From positions 1 through 36,533 of the forward strand of contig JAHDCV010000040.1 of NCBI GenBank assembly GCA_020629695.1: a stretch of 36,533 bases of DNA, in the 5' to 3' direction. Below, piece by piece: positions 1-8,213 of this stretch. The position numbers were made by a program, and so were the translations under genes. This DNA comes from Acidimicrobiales bacterium (GTDB lineage: Bacteria > Actinomycetota > Acidimicrobiia > Acidimicrobiales > SZUA-35). The first letter of the stretch is position 1. Each line of letters starts with the position of its first letter. The notes beneath the pieces are model-generated. The model was not told where the DNA came from. It saw only the letters and a program-made list of their open reading frames with translations, and searched no databases.

Positions 1-17
1 CGCCCGACGCCGCGCCG

Positions 18-51
18 CCGGCGCCCTCGCAAGAGGGCGCCGGTGCTTTTT
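18..51 (+). terminator. Intrinsic terminator of a gene upstream of the window
   Basis: A perfect 11-bp stem (18-28 paired with 33-43) closes a GCAA tetraloop and is followed on the plus strand by TGCTTTTT. The T-tract lies only on the plus-strand side. It should therefore end a plus-strand gene located before base 1, which converges on the minus-strand gene ending at 58. It is the only textbook hairpin-plus-T-tract terminator I see in the window. Confidence 0.85.
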
Positions 52-57
52 CGCCGG

Positions 58-1854
58 CTACTCGGTGAACGCGGCCGGCCACTCGATGAGCACGGCCCGG
101 TCGGTCCGGGTCATCTCGATGCCGAGAAGCCCGTCCGGGGTGCTGAGGTAGTTCCAGATCCCGGGCTCGAGCGAGGCGATCTCGGCGTAGCGCCAGTCGT
201 CACCGTCGGTCGACCAGCCGACGAACTGCTCGGATGGGCGGAGGCCGTCGACCTCGACCCGGAGATCGTCCTGCTCGGCCATCACGAGACGTTCGCCGGC
301 AGCGTCGAGGATCTGCACCGTGCCGGCGAGGTCGGTCACGACCCACCCGCCGTCGAACTCCCCGACACCGTTGGGGCGGACGAAGGTCTCGCCGCCGGGC
401 GAGGTGAACTCCAGCCCCCCGGCCACGCTCTGCTCGATGGTCCAACCATCTCGTTCGACCCGGGCGTCCAAGAGGCCCCGCACGATGGAGGGGATGTCCT
501 GCCAGACGACGGCGGCGCCGAACTCGGTCGGGGCGAAGGCGGCGACGGTCGTCGTCTCGGTCGGCACGGGGATCCGCGTGAACGGCCGACCGTCGATCGA
601 CTGGCGGATCTCTCCGTCCGGACCCTGCTCGATCGCCCAACCTCCCGGGAGGGAAGTGGCGGCGCCGTCGAGGTCGGTCTCGGTCCAGGAGCGCCCGTCG
701 GTCGAGCGGTGCGCCGCCCGGCCCAGCAGGTCGCTGACGACGAAGCCGTCGTCGTCGCTCGTGAGCGACGAGGCCCGCCACTCGCCCTGCTCGAACGGCT
801 CGTTGCCGAGCACACCCGGTAGATCGACCGTCTCGAGCCCGTTCTCGTCGGCGACCACGAGTCGATAGCGGGAGCCGTTCACCTCGGCTTCGAGTTCGTT
901 GAGCCCGGCCCGGGTGGTGCCGACCACCTCCGGTTCGATCCCGATCGAGCCGGTCCGGTCGGGGCCGACGACGAAGGTCGAGACCCCGAAGCTTCCGTCC
1001 TGCACCCAGACGACCTCGTCGTCCGGGCCGATCAGGCCGGCGGCACGAGCCGTCGCCGTCAGGTCGACGTGCACGGTGCTGTCGTAGAGGACGGCGGTGG
1101 TCCCGTCGTGGGCGGCCAGGGTGAAGTCCCGGATCACCGTGCGGCTGCCTTCGGGGAAGGCGTCGAGCACGATCTCGTCGCGGACGGCGATCTCCTGCGG
1201 GACGATCCGTTCGGTTCGCCAGGTCGCACCCTCGTCGTCGCTCGTGGCGAGAGCGATCGCGGTGGTCAGGAACGTGCCGTCCACCCCGGGGCGCTCGAGG
1301 CGGGTCCCGGTGTCCGCCCCGGCCACGATCCATCGGTCGCCGTCGACGACGAACTGTGCCTCGGTGACGGGGAGTTCGGCCGCGGAGGTCCAGGTCTCGC
1401 CGCTGCGGACGTTGATCGTGGTGACGCCGTCGAGCTCGGTCAGCGCGACGATGTCGTCGCCGGCGACCGTGACGAACGCGGTGTCGGCCGGCAGGGCGAG
1501 ATCCCGCACCTGTGGCGCCGCGATCTGGCGGGTGGGGGAGAGCACCTCGACCTGCTCCGGGCCGGTGTCGACGCCCCGGAGGCCGACGGCGACGACACCG
1601 ACGATCACGGCGACGGCTGCGGCCGCGGCGGCGAGCCAGCGCGAGGACCGCGGCTGGCGGCGGGCACGGAACGCCGTGAGATCCAGGACCTCGACGTTCT
1701 CGTCGTCGTCGGACGGGCCGGTGTCGAGCCCGTCGATGGCCGCGCGGAGCGTGCGCTCCCAGTCGGCGGTGAGGTCGAGCCGTGTGGGCTCGTCGAAGAG
1801 GGAGGCGAAGCGGCGCTCCTCGTCGGGTGTCAGCTGCAGGGTGTCGTCGTTCAT
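58..1854 (-). CDS. Membrane-anchored Asp-box protein, putative partner of the sigma factor
   Basis: A 598-residue protein with an acidic cytoplasmic N-terminus (1-70), one transmembrane helix (about 73-92) and a large extracytoplasmic part. The outer part carries Asp-box/BNR-like motifs (S-x-D-x-G-x-x-W type) near residues 205-212, 384-390 and 548-554, with a weaker one at 419-425, which suggests a sialidase-like beta-propeller. Its ATG overlaps the stop of the sigma-factor gene by 4 bp, so the two are translationally coupled. The topology (short inside segment, one helix, sensor-like outside domain) and the position fit an anti-sigma factor. However, I see no zinc-binding HxxxCxxC anti-sigma motif, so this role is inferred from context only. 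I do not recognise a named family over the full length. Confidence 0.75.
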   Translation of the reverse strand: MNDDTLQLTPDEERRFASLFDEPTRLDLTADWERTLRAAIDGLDTGPSDDDENVEVLDLTAFRARRQPRSSRWLAAAAAAVAVIVGVVAVGLRGVDTGPEQVEVLSPTRQIAAPQVRDLALPADTAFVTVAGDDIVALTELDGVTTINVRSGETWTSAAELPVTEAQFVVDGDRWIVAGADTGTRLERPGVDGTFLTTAIALATSDDEGATWRTERIVPQEIAVRDEIVLDAFPEGSRTVIRDFTLAAHDGTTAVLYDSTVHVDLTATARAAGLIGPDDEVVWVQDGSFGVSTFVVGPDRTGSIGIEPEVVGTTRAGLNELEAEVNGSRYRLVVADENGLETVDLPGVLGNEPFEQGEWRASSLTSDDDGFVVSDLLGRAAHRSTDGRSWTETDLDGAATSLPGGWAIEQGPDGEIRQSIDGRPFTRIPVPTETTTVAAFAPTEFGAAVVWQDIPSIVRGLLDARVERDGWTIEQSVAGGLEFTSPGGETFVRPNGVGEFDGGWVVTDLAGTVQILDAAGERLVMAEQDDLRVEVDGLRPSEQFVGWSTDGDDWRYAEIASLEPGIWNYLSTPDGLLGIEMTRTDRAVLIEWPAAFTE

Positions 1855-2471
1855 CGTGCGTCTCCGGTCGTGTCGTTGTGGTCTCCTGGGATGGCCTCGA
1901 GCTGGTCGAGCGCCGTGATGGCGGCCCGTTTGGCCCGGGTGGTGCGGCTGCTGACGGTCTTGACGGCGACACCGAGCAGCTCGGCGGTCTCGGCCTCCGA
2001 CAGGCCCTCGAGGTAGCGGAGCACCAGGACCTCCCGGTGCTCCACGCTCAGGCGGCCGAGGACCGCTCCGAGCAGATCGCGTCGTGCGACGGCGTCACCG
2101 GGGCCGGGCTCGGTGCGGCGGGGCTCGAGTTGCACGACCCGCTCCGTCCGACGCCGATGGCGGACGGCCGGGTCGATGATCCGGCTGGCCGTCGTGCGTC
2201 GGGCGATGCGGTGCATCCAGCCGCAGACGGCGTCGTCGTCCCGCACCGTCGGGAACTGCGCCCAGATCTCGAGCAACGCCTGGTTCTGCGCGTCGTCGAA
2301 GTCGGCCTCGTGGCGGCCGACGCCGGCGATCTCGATGCCGGCGGCGATCCGTCGGGCGCATCGCCGAATCAGGGCCATGGCGGCGTCCTGATCGTGCTGT
2401 CGTGCCCGTTCGACCAGCGTCGTCGCCGGGTCGGTTCTTCTGTCTCTGCTCATCGTGATGGTTCCGCTCAC
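1851..2471 (-). CDS. ECF-type RNA polymerase sigma-70 family factor
   Basis: A 206-residue sigma factor. Region 2 lies at about 25-100 (acidic DFDDAQNQALLEIW, then GWMHRIARRTTASR). Region 4 lies at about 136-190, with its helix-turn-helix (LSEAETAELLGVAVKTVSSR) at 157-176. There is no region 1 or 3, so it is an ECF-size factor that would direct RNA polymerase to an alternative regulon. The GTG start at 2471 is preceded by GAGGA about 7 nt upstream. An in-frame ATG at 2453 is a possible alternative. It overlaps the downstream Asp-box membrane protein by 4 bp. Similar pairs usually respond to envelope signals, but the signal here is unknown. Confidence 0.88.
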   Translation of the reverse strand: MSGTITMSRDRRTDPATTLVERARQHDQDAAMALIRRCARRIAAGIEIAGVGRHEADFDDAQNQALLEIWAQFPTVRDDDAVCGWMHRIARRTTASRIIDPAVRHRRRTERVVQLEPRRTEPGPGDAVARRDLLGAVLGRLSVEHREVLVLRYLEGLSEAETAELLGVAVKTVSSRTTRAKRAAITALDQLEAIPGDHNDTTGDAR

Positions 2472-2566
2472 CAGTCCGTCCTCGTGTTGCTCACGTGGAC
2501 TGGTGCAACCGGGGTGGCGAAACCCTCCCGGCGGACGGAGATTTCTTTCGCGGGCCGGTTCGGGCG

Positions 2567-2752
2567 CTAACCGAGGCGGCGTGCGACCCGGTTCAGTCGC
2601 CGGCTGGCGCCCTGGAGCAGACGCTCGACTTCGAGCATCTCGAGCCCGAACTCGTCTTCTTCGTGCAACTGATCACTCATGTCGGACAGGCGGCGCGTCA
2701 GGTCCTCCAGCGACGAGGCGATGGAGGACAGGGCGGCGGGGTCGAGGCTCAC
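2567..2752 (-). CDS. Small coiled-coil protein (61 aa), hypothetical
   Basis: A short gene encoding a highly charged, fully helical 61-residue protein. Leucines recur in heptad-like spacing (SSLEDLTRRLSDMSDQL, then LEMLEVERLLQGASRRLNRV). The C-terminus is Arg-rich. The GTG start at 2752 has a GGAG about 8 nt upstream, and the frame stops with TAG at 2567. The same frame stays open far upstream across hisD on the opposite strand, but composition and the ribosome site place the start here. It is transcribed divergently from hisD. I do not recognise a family. It could be a small regulator or scaffold, but nothing in the sequence decides this. Confidence 0.65.
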   Translation of the reverse strand: MSLDPAALSSIASSLEDLTRRLSDMSDQLHEEDEFGLEMLEVERLLQGASRRLNRVARRLG

Positions 2753-2896
2753 GGCGAATCTCCGTCGAAGCAGCAGGGGGACGCCGGTACCGTACGGATG
2801 CCGGTCCGGTGTCGCACGCTCGGGGTGGGGCACACCACACTCCGCCCGGGGCGTCAGCCATCCACATGCCCCGTCGTCAACACCACGGAGAACGTC
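2753..2896. promoter_or_regulatory. Divergent promoter region between the coiled-coil gene and hisD
   Basis: A 144-bp gene-free stretch between divergent starts. A candidate plus-strand -10 (TACCGT, 2788-2793) and a minus-strand -10 (TACGGT, 2794-2789) overlap within GGTACCGTACGG. If used, hisD would have a leader of about 95 nt and the coiled-coil gene about 30 nt. hisD has a clear ribosome site, GGAG at 2887-2890, six bases before its GTG. I see no attenuator hairpin or leader peptide rich in His codons. Promoter assignment is by motif only. Confidence 0.35.
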
Positions 2897-4222
2897 GTGC
2901 TCAATCGTCTCGATCTCACCGGCCAGGGAACCGACGTCGCCCACCTGCTGCCCCGGCCGACCCTGGACGGCGACGATCCGGTGGCCGTGGTCGCCGAGAT
3001 CATCGAGCGCGTCCGCGCCGGGGGCGACGCGGTCCTGCGGGAGCTGACCGAACGCTTCGACGGTGTGGCACTCGACGACCTGCGGGTGCCGGACGCCGAG
3101 CTCGACGCCGCCGTCGAGGCGATTCCCGACGACCTCAGGGCGGCGATCGAGGCCTCGATCGCCGCGGTCGACACGTTCCACCAGCACCAGCGTCGGACCG
3201 AAGAGGTCATCGAGTCGCCGGGGATGCGGATCCGTGCATACCAGCGTCCGGTCGATCGGGCCGGGCTCTATGTGCCGGGCGGTCGGGCCGAGTATCCGTC
3301 GACGGTGATCATGACGGCCGTGCCGGCCCGGGTGGCCGGGGTCGAGTCGATCGCGTTGTGTGTGCCGCCCGACCGGACGACCGGGGCGGTTGCGACCAGC
3401 GTGCTCGCCGCGGCTCGCCTCTCGGGGGTCGACGAGGTCTACGCCGTCGGGGGAGCGCAGGCGATCGCCGCGATGGCCTACGGCACCGAATCGATCGCGC
3501 CGGTCGATGTGATCGCCGGTCCGGGCAACGTGTTCGTGGCACTGGCCAAACAACAGGTCGCCGGTGATGTCGGCGTGGCGGCGGCGTTCGCCGGGCCGTC
3601 CGAGGTCGTCGTCGTGGCCGACGACACGGCCGTGCCGGCGTTCGCGGCCATCGACGTCATGGTGCAGGCCGAGCACGGTCCCGACGGGCTGGCCTGGCTC
3701 GTCACCTGGGACGAGGCGGTGGCCGATGCCGTCTGTGCGGCGGGGGAGGAGCTGCTCGCCAGTGCTCCCCGTGCCGACGACATCCGGGCGACGCTGTCCG
3801 CCGGTGGCTACGTCGCGCTGGTCGACGGTCCCGAGGCCGCCCTGGCCGTCTGTGATGCGATCGCACCGGAGCACCTCGAGTTCCAGTGCGCCGATGCCGA
3901 GGCGCTCGCCGAGCGCGTGCGCAACGCCGGGGCCATCTTCTGTGGCAACACCGCGCCGGCCTCGGTCGGTGACTACCTCGCCGGGCCCTCCCACGTGCTG
4001 CCGACCTACGGATCGGCCAGGTTCGCGTCGGCGCTGACGGTCGGTGACTTCGTGAAGGACCACCACATCGTGACCATCACCGACGAGGGCATGGCCCGGA
4101 TGGGGCCGCATGTGATCGCCCTCGCCGACGCCGAGGGCCTCGACGCCCACGCCACCTCGATCCGCCTGCGTCTGGATGCAGCGACAGCTCCGGACGCCGC
4201 GGCGAACGACGGGGTCGGTTGA
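2897..4222 (+). CDS. hisD: Histidinol dehydrogenase
   Basis: Catalyses the last two steps of histidine biosynthesis, the NAD-dependent oxidation of L-histidinol to L-histidine. The 441-residue product is the usual length. Zinc ligands align with the E. coli enzyme: Gln257 and His260 (VMVQAEH), Asp359 (SVGDYLAGPSH) and His418. The catalytic pair Glu325-His326 lies in APEHLE. The frame is open upstream to 2495, but the GTG at 2897 has GGAG six bases before it and starts the family-like N-terminus, so I chose it. It is the first gene of the his operon. Its TGA overlaps the hisC ATG by one base (TGATG). Confidence 0.97.
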   Translation: MLNRLDLTGQGTDVAHLLPRPTLDGDDPVAVVAEIIERVRAGGDAVLRELTERFDGVALDDLRVPDAELDAAVEAIPDDLRAAIEASIAAVDTFHQHQRRTEEVIESPGMRIRAYQRPVDRAGLYVPGGRAEYPSTVIMTAVPARVAGVESIALCVPPDRTTGAVATSVLAAARLSGVDEVYAVGGAQAIAAMAYGTESIAPVDVIAGPGNVFVALAKQQVAGDVGVAAAFAGPSEVVVVADDTAVPAFAAIDVMVQAEHGPDGLAWLVTWDEAVADAVCAAGEELLASAPRADDIRATLSAGGYVALVDGPEAALAVCDAIAPEHLEFQCADAEALAERVRNAGAIFCGNTAPASVGDYLAGPSHVLPTYGSARFASALTVGDFVKDHHIVTITDEGMARMGPHVIALADAEGLDAHATSIRLRLDAATAPDAAANDGVG

Positions 4223-5343
4223 TGGGGCGCCCGACCGTTCGTGACGACCTCCGAGCGCTCGAGGGGTACCACTCGCCGCAGCTCGATGTGACGGTGCGCC
4301 TCAACACCAACGAAGCACCCTCCGCGCCGCCTGCGGCGTTCGCCGAAGCGGTGGCCGCAGCGGCGACCGGGATCGAGTGGCATCGTTACCCCGACCGTGG
4401 AGCCACCGAGCTCCGTCGCCGGATCGCCGAGCTTCACTGCACGGCGGAGTCGGACAGCGCTGACGGGGTGCACGTCGACGCGTCACAGGTGTTCGTGGCC
4501 AACGGCTCGAACGAGGTCCTCCAGACCGTGCTCCTGACCTTCGCCGGTCCCGGCCGGACGGTCGCCACCTTCGAGCCGACCTACGCCCTCCACCAGCACA
4601 TCACCCGGTTGGTCGGTGCCACGGGTGTCGAGGGTCGGCGGAACGAGGACTTCACGCTCGACGTCGACGAGATCCGCTCGGTCGTCGCCGAGCACCGACC
4701 GAGCGTCACGTTCCTCTGCTCGCCGAACAACCCGACGGGCATGGTCGATGCACCCGACCTCGTCGATGCCGCCCTCGAGGCCGTCGATGCGGTCGGTGGC
4801 CTCCTGGTCGTCGACGAGGCCTACGGCCAGTTCAATCCCACCTCGGCGATCGGTCGGATCGCCGACGACGTGCCGCTGGTCGTGAGCCGGACCTATTCGA
4901 AGACATGGGCGATGGCCGGCGCCCGACTCGGCTACCTGATCGGGCCGGCGTGGTTGATCGCCGAACTCGACAAGGTCGTGCTGCCGTACCACCTCGACGC
5001 GATGAAGCAGGCGGCCGGCGTCGCCGCGCTCGACTTCGTCGCCGACATGGACGAGCGGGTCGCCGCCATCGTCGCCGAACGCAACCGCGTCTCCGAGACG
5101 TTGGTCGACCTCGGTTGCCACGTCTGGCCGTCGGGCTCGAACTTCGTGCTCTTCCGGCCGCCGAACGGGGACGGAGCGGCGGTGTGGCAGGGCCTCGTCG
5201 ATCGATCGGTGCTCGTCCGCAACACCGCCTCCTGGCCGGGTCTCGACGGATGCCTCCGGGTGACGATCGGGACCGCCGACGACAACACTGTCTTCCTGTC
5301 GGCGCTCGCCGACACGCTGGCTGCCTCCGCGGCCGAATCCTGA
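4222..5343 (+). CDS. hisC: Histidinol-phosphate aminotransferase
   Basis: PLP-dependent class I/II aminotransferase converting imidazole acetol phosphate to histidinol phosphate, with glutamate as amino donor. It has 373 residues. SPNNPTG lies at 167-173, Asp198 (VVDEAY) binds the PLP ring nitrogen, and the Schiff-base lysine is Lys227 in SRTYSKTWAMAGAR. A TTG codon one triplet earlier (4219) is in frame, but the ATG at 4222 overlaps the hisD stop and is the better start. It precedes hisB by a 4-nt gap. Confidence 0.96.
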   Translation: MGRPTVRDDLRALEGYHSPQLDVTVRLNTNEAPSAPPAAFAEAVAAAATGIEWHRYPDRGATELRRRIAELHCTAESDSADGVHVDASQVFVANGSNEVLQTVLLTFAGPGRTVATFEPTYALHQHITRLVGATGVEGRRNEDFTLDVDEIRSVVAEHRPSVTFLCSPNNPTGMVDAPDLVDAALEAVDAVGGLLVVDEAYGQFNPTSAIGRIADDVPLVVSRTYSKTWAMAGARLGYLIGPAWLIAELDKVVLPYHLDAMKQAAGVAALDFVADMDERVAAIVAERNRVSETLVDLGCHVWPSGSNFVLFRPPNGDGAAVWQGLVDRSVLVRNTASWPGLDGCLRVTIGTADDNTVFLSALADTLAASAAES

Positions 5344-5347
5344 AAGA

Positions 5348-6007
5348 GTGACCGTGACCGAATCCAGCACGAGCCGCAGCGCCAGCCTCTCCCGGTCGAC
5401 GAAGGAGACCTCGATCTCGATCTCGATCGACCTCGACGGCACCGGTGTCACCGACATCTCGACCGGTCTGCCGTTCTACGACCACATGCTCGACCAGATC
5501 GGCCGTCACGGCTCGTTCGATCTCACCGTGCACGCCGACGGTGATCTCGAGGTCGACAGTCACCACACCGTCGAAGACACCGCGATCCTGCTGGGGGAGG
5601 CCTTCGCCGAGGCGCTCGGGGACAAGAAGGGTGTGCGGCGCTTCGCGAGCGGGCTCTATCCGCTCGACGAGGCGCTCATCGAGGTCGCCCTCGATCTGTC
5701 GGGTCGACCGTTCTTCGTCTACGAGGTCGACATGCCCGAGTCGATTCCGCTCGGCACCCCGCCGTTCGATCCGCAGCTGGCCGAGCACGTCTTCCAGTCA
5801 TTCGCCACCGCCGCCGGTCTCACCCTCCACATGAGGTCGAGGTCGGGCCGCAACAGCCATCACGTGGTCGAGGCCTCGTTCAAGGGCCTCGCCCGTTGTC
5901 TGCGCGATGCCGTGCGCATCGAAGGTGGCGGTGTGCCATCGACCAAGGGCAGCCTCAGCGTCGCCTCGACCGCGTCGGACGACGGTGCCCCGAGCGGGAC
6001 CGCATGA
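5348..6007 (+). CDS. hisB: Imidazoleglycerol-phosphate dehydratase
   Basis: Dehydrates imidazole glycerol phosphate to imidazole acetol phosphate. This is a monofunctional dehydratase (219 residues) without the N-terminal phosphatase of the enterobacterial HisB, as usual in actinobacteria. The metal-binding motifs are present in both halves: SHHTVED at 71-77 and SHHVVEA at 170-176. FYDHMLDQIGRHG lies at 43-55. GTG at 5348 is close behind AAAGAG, and a second in-frame GTG at 5354 has better spacing to it, so the true start may be two codons later. The stop overlaps hisH by ATGA. Confidence 0.96.
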   Translation: MTVTESSTSRSASLSRSTKETSISISIDLDGTGVTDISTGLPFYDHMLDQIGRHGSFDLTVHADGDLEVDSHHTVEDTAILLGEAFAEALGDKKGVRRFASGLYPLDEALIEVALDLSGRPFFVYEVDMPESIPLGTPPFDPQLAEHVFQSFATAAGLTLHMRSRSGRNSHHVVEASFKGLARCLRDAVRIEGGGVPSTKGSLSVASTASDDGAPSGTA

Positions 6008-6693
6008 CCGCACCACTTCTCGCCGTACTCGACTACGGCATCGGCAACCTGCATTCGGCCCACCAGAGCTTCAACCACGTGGGTGCCGACGCCCGCCTCA
6101 CCGCCGATCCGGCGCTGATCGCCGATGCGGACGCCGTCGTGCTGCCCGGCGTCGGCCACTTCGGTGCCTGCATGCGGGCGCTGCGAGCCTCGGGGCTCGA
6201 CGACATCGCCGTGGCGGCCGCGGCCGACGATCGGCCGTTCATCGGGATCTGTGTCGGCATGCAGTTGCTCTACGAGGATTCGACCGAGGCTCCCGGAGTC
6301 GCCGGGCTGGGGATCCTGCCGGGCACGGTCGATCGGATCGACACCGGCGGCGACGCGTCACTCGTCCTACCCCAGATGCAGTGGAACGAGCTCGACCTGG
6401 TGGGTCCCGGCGTGGACGATCCTCTCCTCGACGGGCTCGAGGCGAGCTGGATGTATTTCGTGCACTCCTACGCCGGGCCCGCCGATCCGGACCTCGTCAC
6501 CTCGACCTGTGCCTACGGCGGTGCGGTGACCGCGTCGGTTCGCCGCGGATCGACATGGGCGACCCAGTTCCATCCGGAGAAGTCGGCCCGAGCAGGCCTC
6601 CGGCTGCTCGCCAACTTCGTCGACCTGGCACGAGACGGCGTCTCGCCCGGCGTCGACGACGCCGTCGCCGCCACCGAAGCGAGCGCCTCATGA
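6004..6693 (+). CDS. hisH: Imidazole glycerol phosphate synthase, glutaminase subunit
   Basis: Class I glutamine amidotransferase that supplies ammonia to HisF in the HisHF complex, which makes imidazole glycerol phosphate and AICAR. It has 229 residues. The triad is Cys83 (GICVGMQLL), His190 and Glu192 (QFHPEKS). The N-terminal LDYGIGNLHS and LPGVGHFGACM stretches are typical. The frame is open further upstream inside hisB, but the ATG at 6004 overlaps the hisB stop (ATGA) and begins the family N-terminus. It overlaps hisA by 4 bp as well. Confidence 0.96.
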   Translation: MTAPLLAVLDYGIGNLHSAHQSFNHVGADARLTADPALIADADAVVLPGVGHFGACMRALRASGLDDIAVAAAADDRPFIGICVGMQLLYEDSTEAPGVAGLGILPGTVDRIDTGGDASLVLPQMQWNELDLVGPGVDDPLLDGLEASWMYFVHSYAGPADPDLVTSTCAYGGAVTASVRRGSTWATQFHPEKSARAGLRLLANFVDLARDGVSPGVDDAVAATEASAS

Positions 6694-7427
6694 AGCTCTA
6701 TCCCGCCATCGACATCCGCGGCGGCAATGCCGTGCGCCTCTACCAGGGCGACTACGACCGCGAGACGGTCTACGGCGAGGATCCGGCCGCCCAGGCGGCC
6801 GCATTCGCCGCCGAGGGGGCGGAGTGGATCCACGTGGTCGATCTCGACGCGGCCCGGTCGGGTGATCCGGTCAATCGTGACGTGATCCGCTCGATCTGCG
6901 CGGCGGTCGACGTGCCGGTCCAGGTCGGTGGTGGGGTGCGTTCCGTCGAGGCCGCCGCGGCGTTGTTCGACCTGGGTGTCGCCCGGGTCGTGATCGGTTC
7001 GGCCGCCGTCGACGACCCGGACCTCGTGCGGGCCGTCGCCGCCGACCATCCGGTGGCCGTCGGGCTCGATGCCCGGGGTGACGAGGTCGCCACTCACGGC
7101 TGGACCGAACGGACGGGACGGACCGTCGGTGACCTCGCAGCCGAGTTCGCCGACGCGGGGGTGGCCGCCCTGGTGGTGACCGAGATCGGCGTCGACGGCA
7201 CGCTGGCCGGGCCGGATCTCGACGGTCTGACCCGACTGCTCGGCTCGACCGAGATCCCCGTGATCGCCTCGGGCGGCGTCGGCACCGTGCAACACCTGCT
7301 GGATCTCGCCGCCGTCACCGTCGACGGGCGCCGCTTCGAGGGCGCCATCTGCGGGCGGGCCATCTACGAAGGCCGGTTCTCCGTCGCAGGCGCCCGAGCG
7401 GCGCTCGACGGTGGGGGTGTGTCGTGA
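6690..7427 (+). CDS. hisA: ProFAR isomerase (HisA)
   Basis: A (beta/alpha)8 isomerase that converts ProFAR to PRFAR. It has 245 residues. The acid/base residues are Asp8 (PAIDIRGG) and Asp127 (VGLDARG), with Thr164 following in LVVT. Phosphate-binding glycines are in QVGGGVRS and VIASGGVG. Many actinobacteria use a bifunctional HisA/TrpF called PriA. Here a separate trpF exists at 20013, so a HisA-only role is more likely, though bifunctionality cannot be excluded from sequence reading. It sits between hisH and hisF with 4-bp overlaps on both sides. Confidence 0.93.
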   Translation: MKLYPAIDIRGGNAVRLYQGDYDRETVYGEDPAAQAAAFAAEGAEWIHVVDLDAARSGDPVNRDVIRSICAAVDVPVQVGGGVRSVEAAAALFDLGVARVVIGSAAVDDPDLVRAVAADHPVAVGLDARGDEVATHGWTERTGRTVGDLAAEFADAGVAALVVTEIGVDGTLAGPDLDGLTRLLGSTEIPVIASGGVGTVQHLLDLAAVTVDGRRFEGAICGRAIYEGRFSVAGARAALDGGGVS

Positions 7428-8200
7428 CGGGCCCGACCGTGCGGGTCATCCCGTGCCTGGACGTCGACCGCGGTCGGGTCGTGAAGGGCGTGAACTTCGT
7501 GGGGATCCGCGATGCCGGCGACCCGGTGGAGCTGGCGGCCCGCTATGACGAACAGGGTGCCGACGAGCTCGTCTTCCTGGACATCACCGCGTCGTCCGAT
7601 GATCGGGCGACGACGGTCGAGATGGCCCGTGCCGTCGCCGAGCAGGTCTTCATCCCGTTCACCATCGGTGGTGGCATCCGGTCGGTCGACGATGCCCGAC
7701 GGCTGCTGCGGGCCGGAGCCGACAAGGTCTCGATCAACTCCGCCGCCGTCGCCCGTCCCGAGCTCGTGAGCGAGATCTCCGCCGAGTTCGGTGCGCAGTG
7801 CTGTGTGGTCGCGATCGACCCGCGGCGCTCCGACGCCACACCGTCGGGTTTCGAACTCTTCGTGAAGGGTGGTCGGGAAGCCACCGGCGTCGATGCCGTC
7901 GAGTTCGCCCGCCTCGTCGTCTCGTTGGGGGCCGGGGAGATCATGGTCAACTCGATCGATCGGGACGGCACCCGCGACGGGTTCGACATCGAGATGACGA
8001 GAGCCATCAGCGACGCGGTCGATGTGCCGGTCATCGCATCGGGTGGTGTGGGCGGCGTCGAGGACTTCGCCCCGGGAGCGACCGAGGCCGGCGCGACGGG
8101 CCTCCTGGCTGCATCGATCTTCCACTTCGGGGAGTCGACCGTCGCCGAGGTGAAGCGAGCGCTCGCCGTCGCTGGTGTGCGGGTCCGTCCGCCGGAGTGA
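7424..8200 (+). CDS. hisF: Imidazole glycerol phosphate synthase, cyclase subunit
   Basis: Cyclase subunit of the HisHF synthase, a (beta/alpha)8 barrel of 258 residues. The catalytic aspartates are Asp13 ([14 protein letters not shown]) and Asp132 (VVAIDPRR). The phosphate sites FTIGGGIRS and VIASGGVGG are present. The GTG start overlaps the hisA stop (GTGA). It is the last gene of this operon. hisI, hisE and hisG are not present, so the remaining pathway genes must lie elsewhere. The stop is three bases from the stop of the convergent sulfatase gene. Confidence 0.96.
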   Translation: MTGPTVRVIPCLDVDRGRVVKGVNFVGIRDAGDPVELAARYDEQGADELVFLDITASSDDRATTVEMARAVAEQVFIPFTIGGGIRSVDDARRLLRAGADKVSINSAAVARPELVSEISAEFGAQCCVVAIDPRRSDATPSGFELFVKGGREATGVDAVEFARLVVSLGAGEIMVNSIDRDGTRDGFDIEMTRAISDAVDVPVIASGGVGGVEDFAPGATEAGATGLLAASIFHFGESTVAEVKRALAVAGVRVRPPE

Positions 8201-8213
8201 TCGCTACTCCGGC
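8191..8213. terminator. Hairpin at the convergent stops of hisF and the sulfatase gene
   Basis: A perfect 8-bp inverted repeat (8191-8198 and 8206-8213) with a 7-base loop. The hisF TGA starts on the last base of the left arm, and the sulfatase TAG (8206-8204) starts on the first base of the right arm. There is no T-tract on either side. It could be a bidirectional terminator or transcript-end stabiliser, but it also encodes the last residues of hisF. Confidence 0.45.

Noticed and set aside
6690-7427. hisA as bifunctional PriA
   Set aside because: A complete separate trpF is present at 20013-20783. I keep HisA as the main call, although bifunctionality is not disproved.
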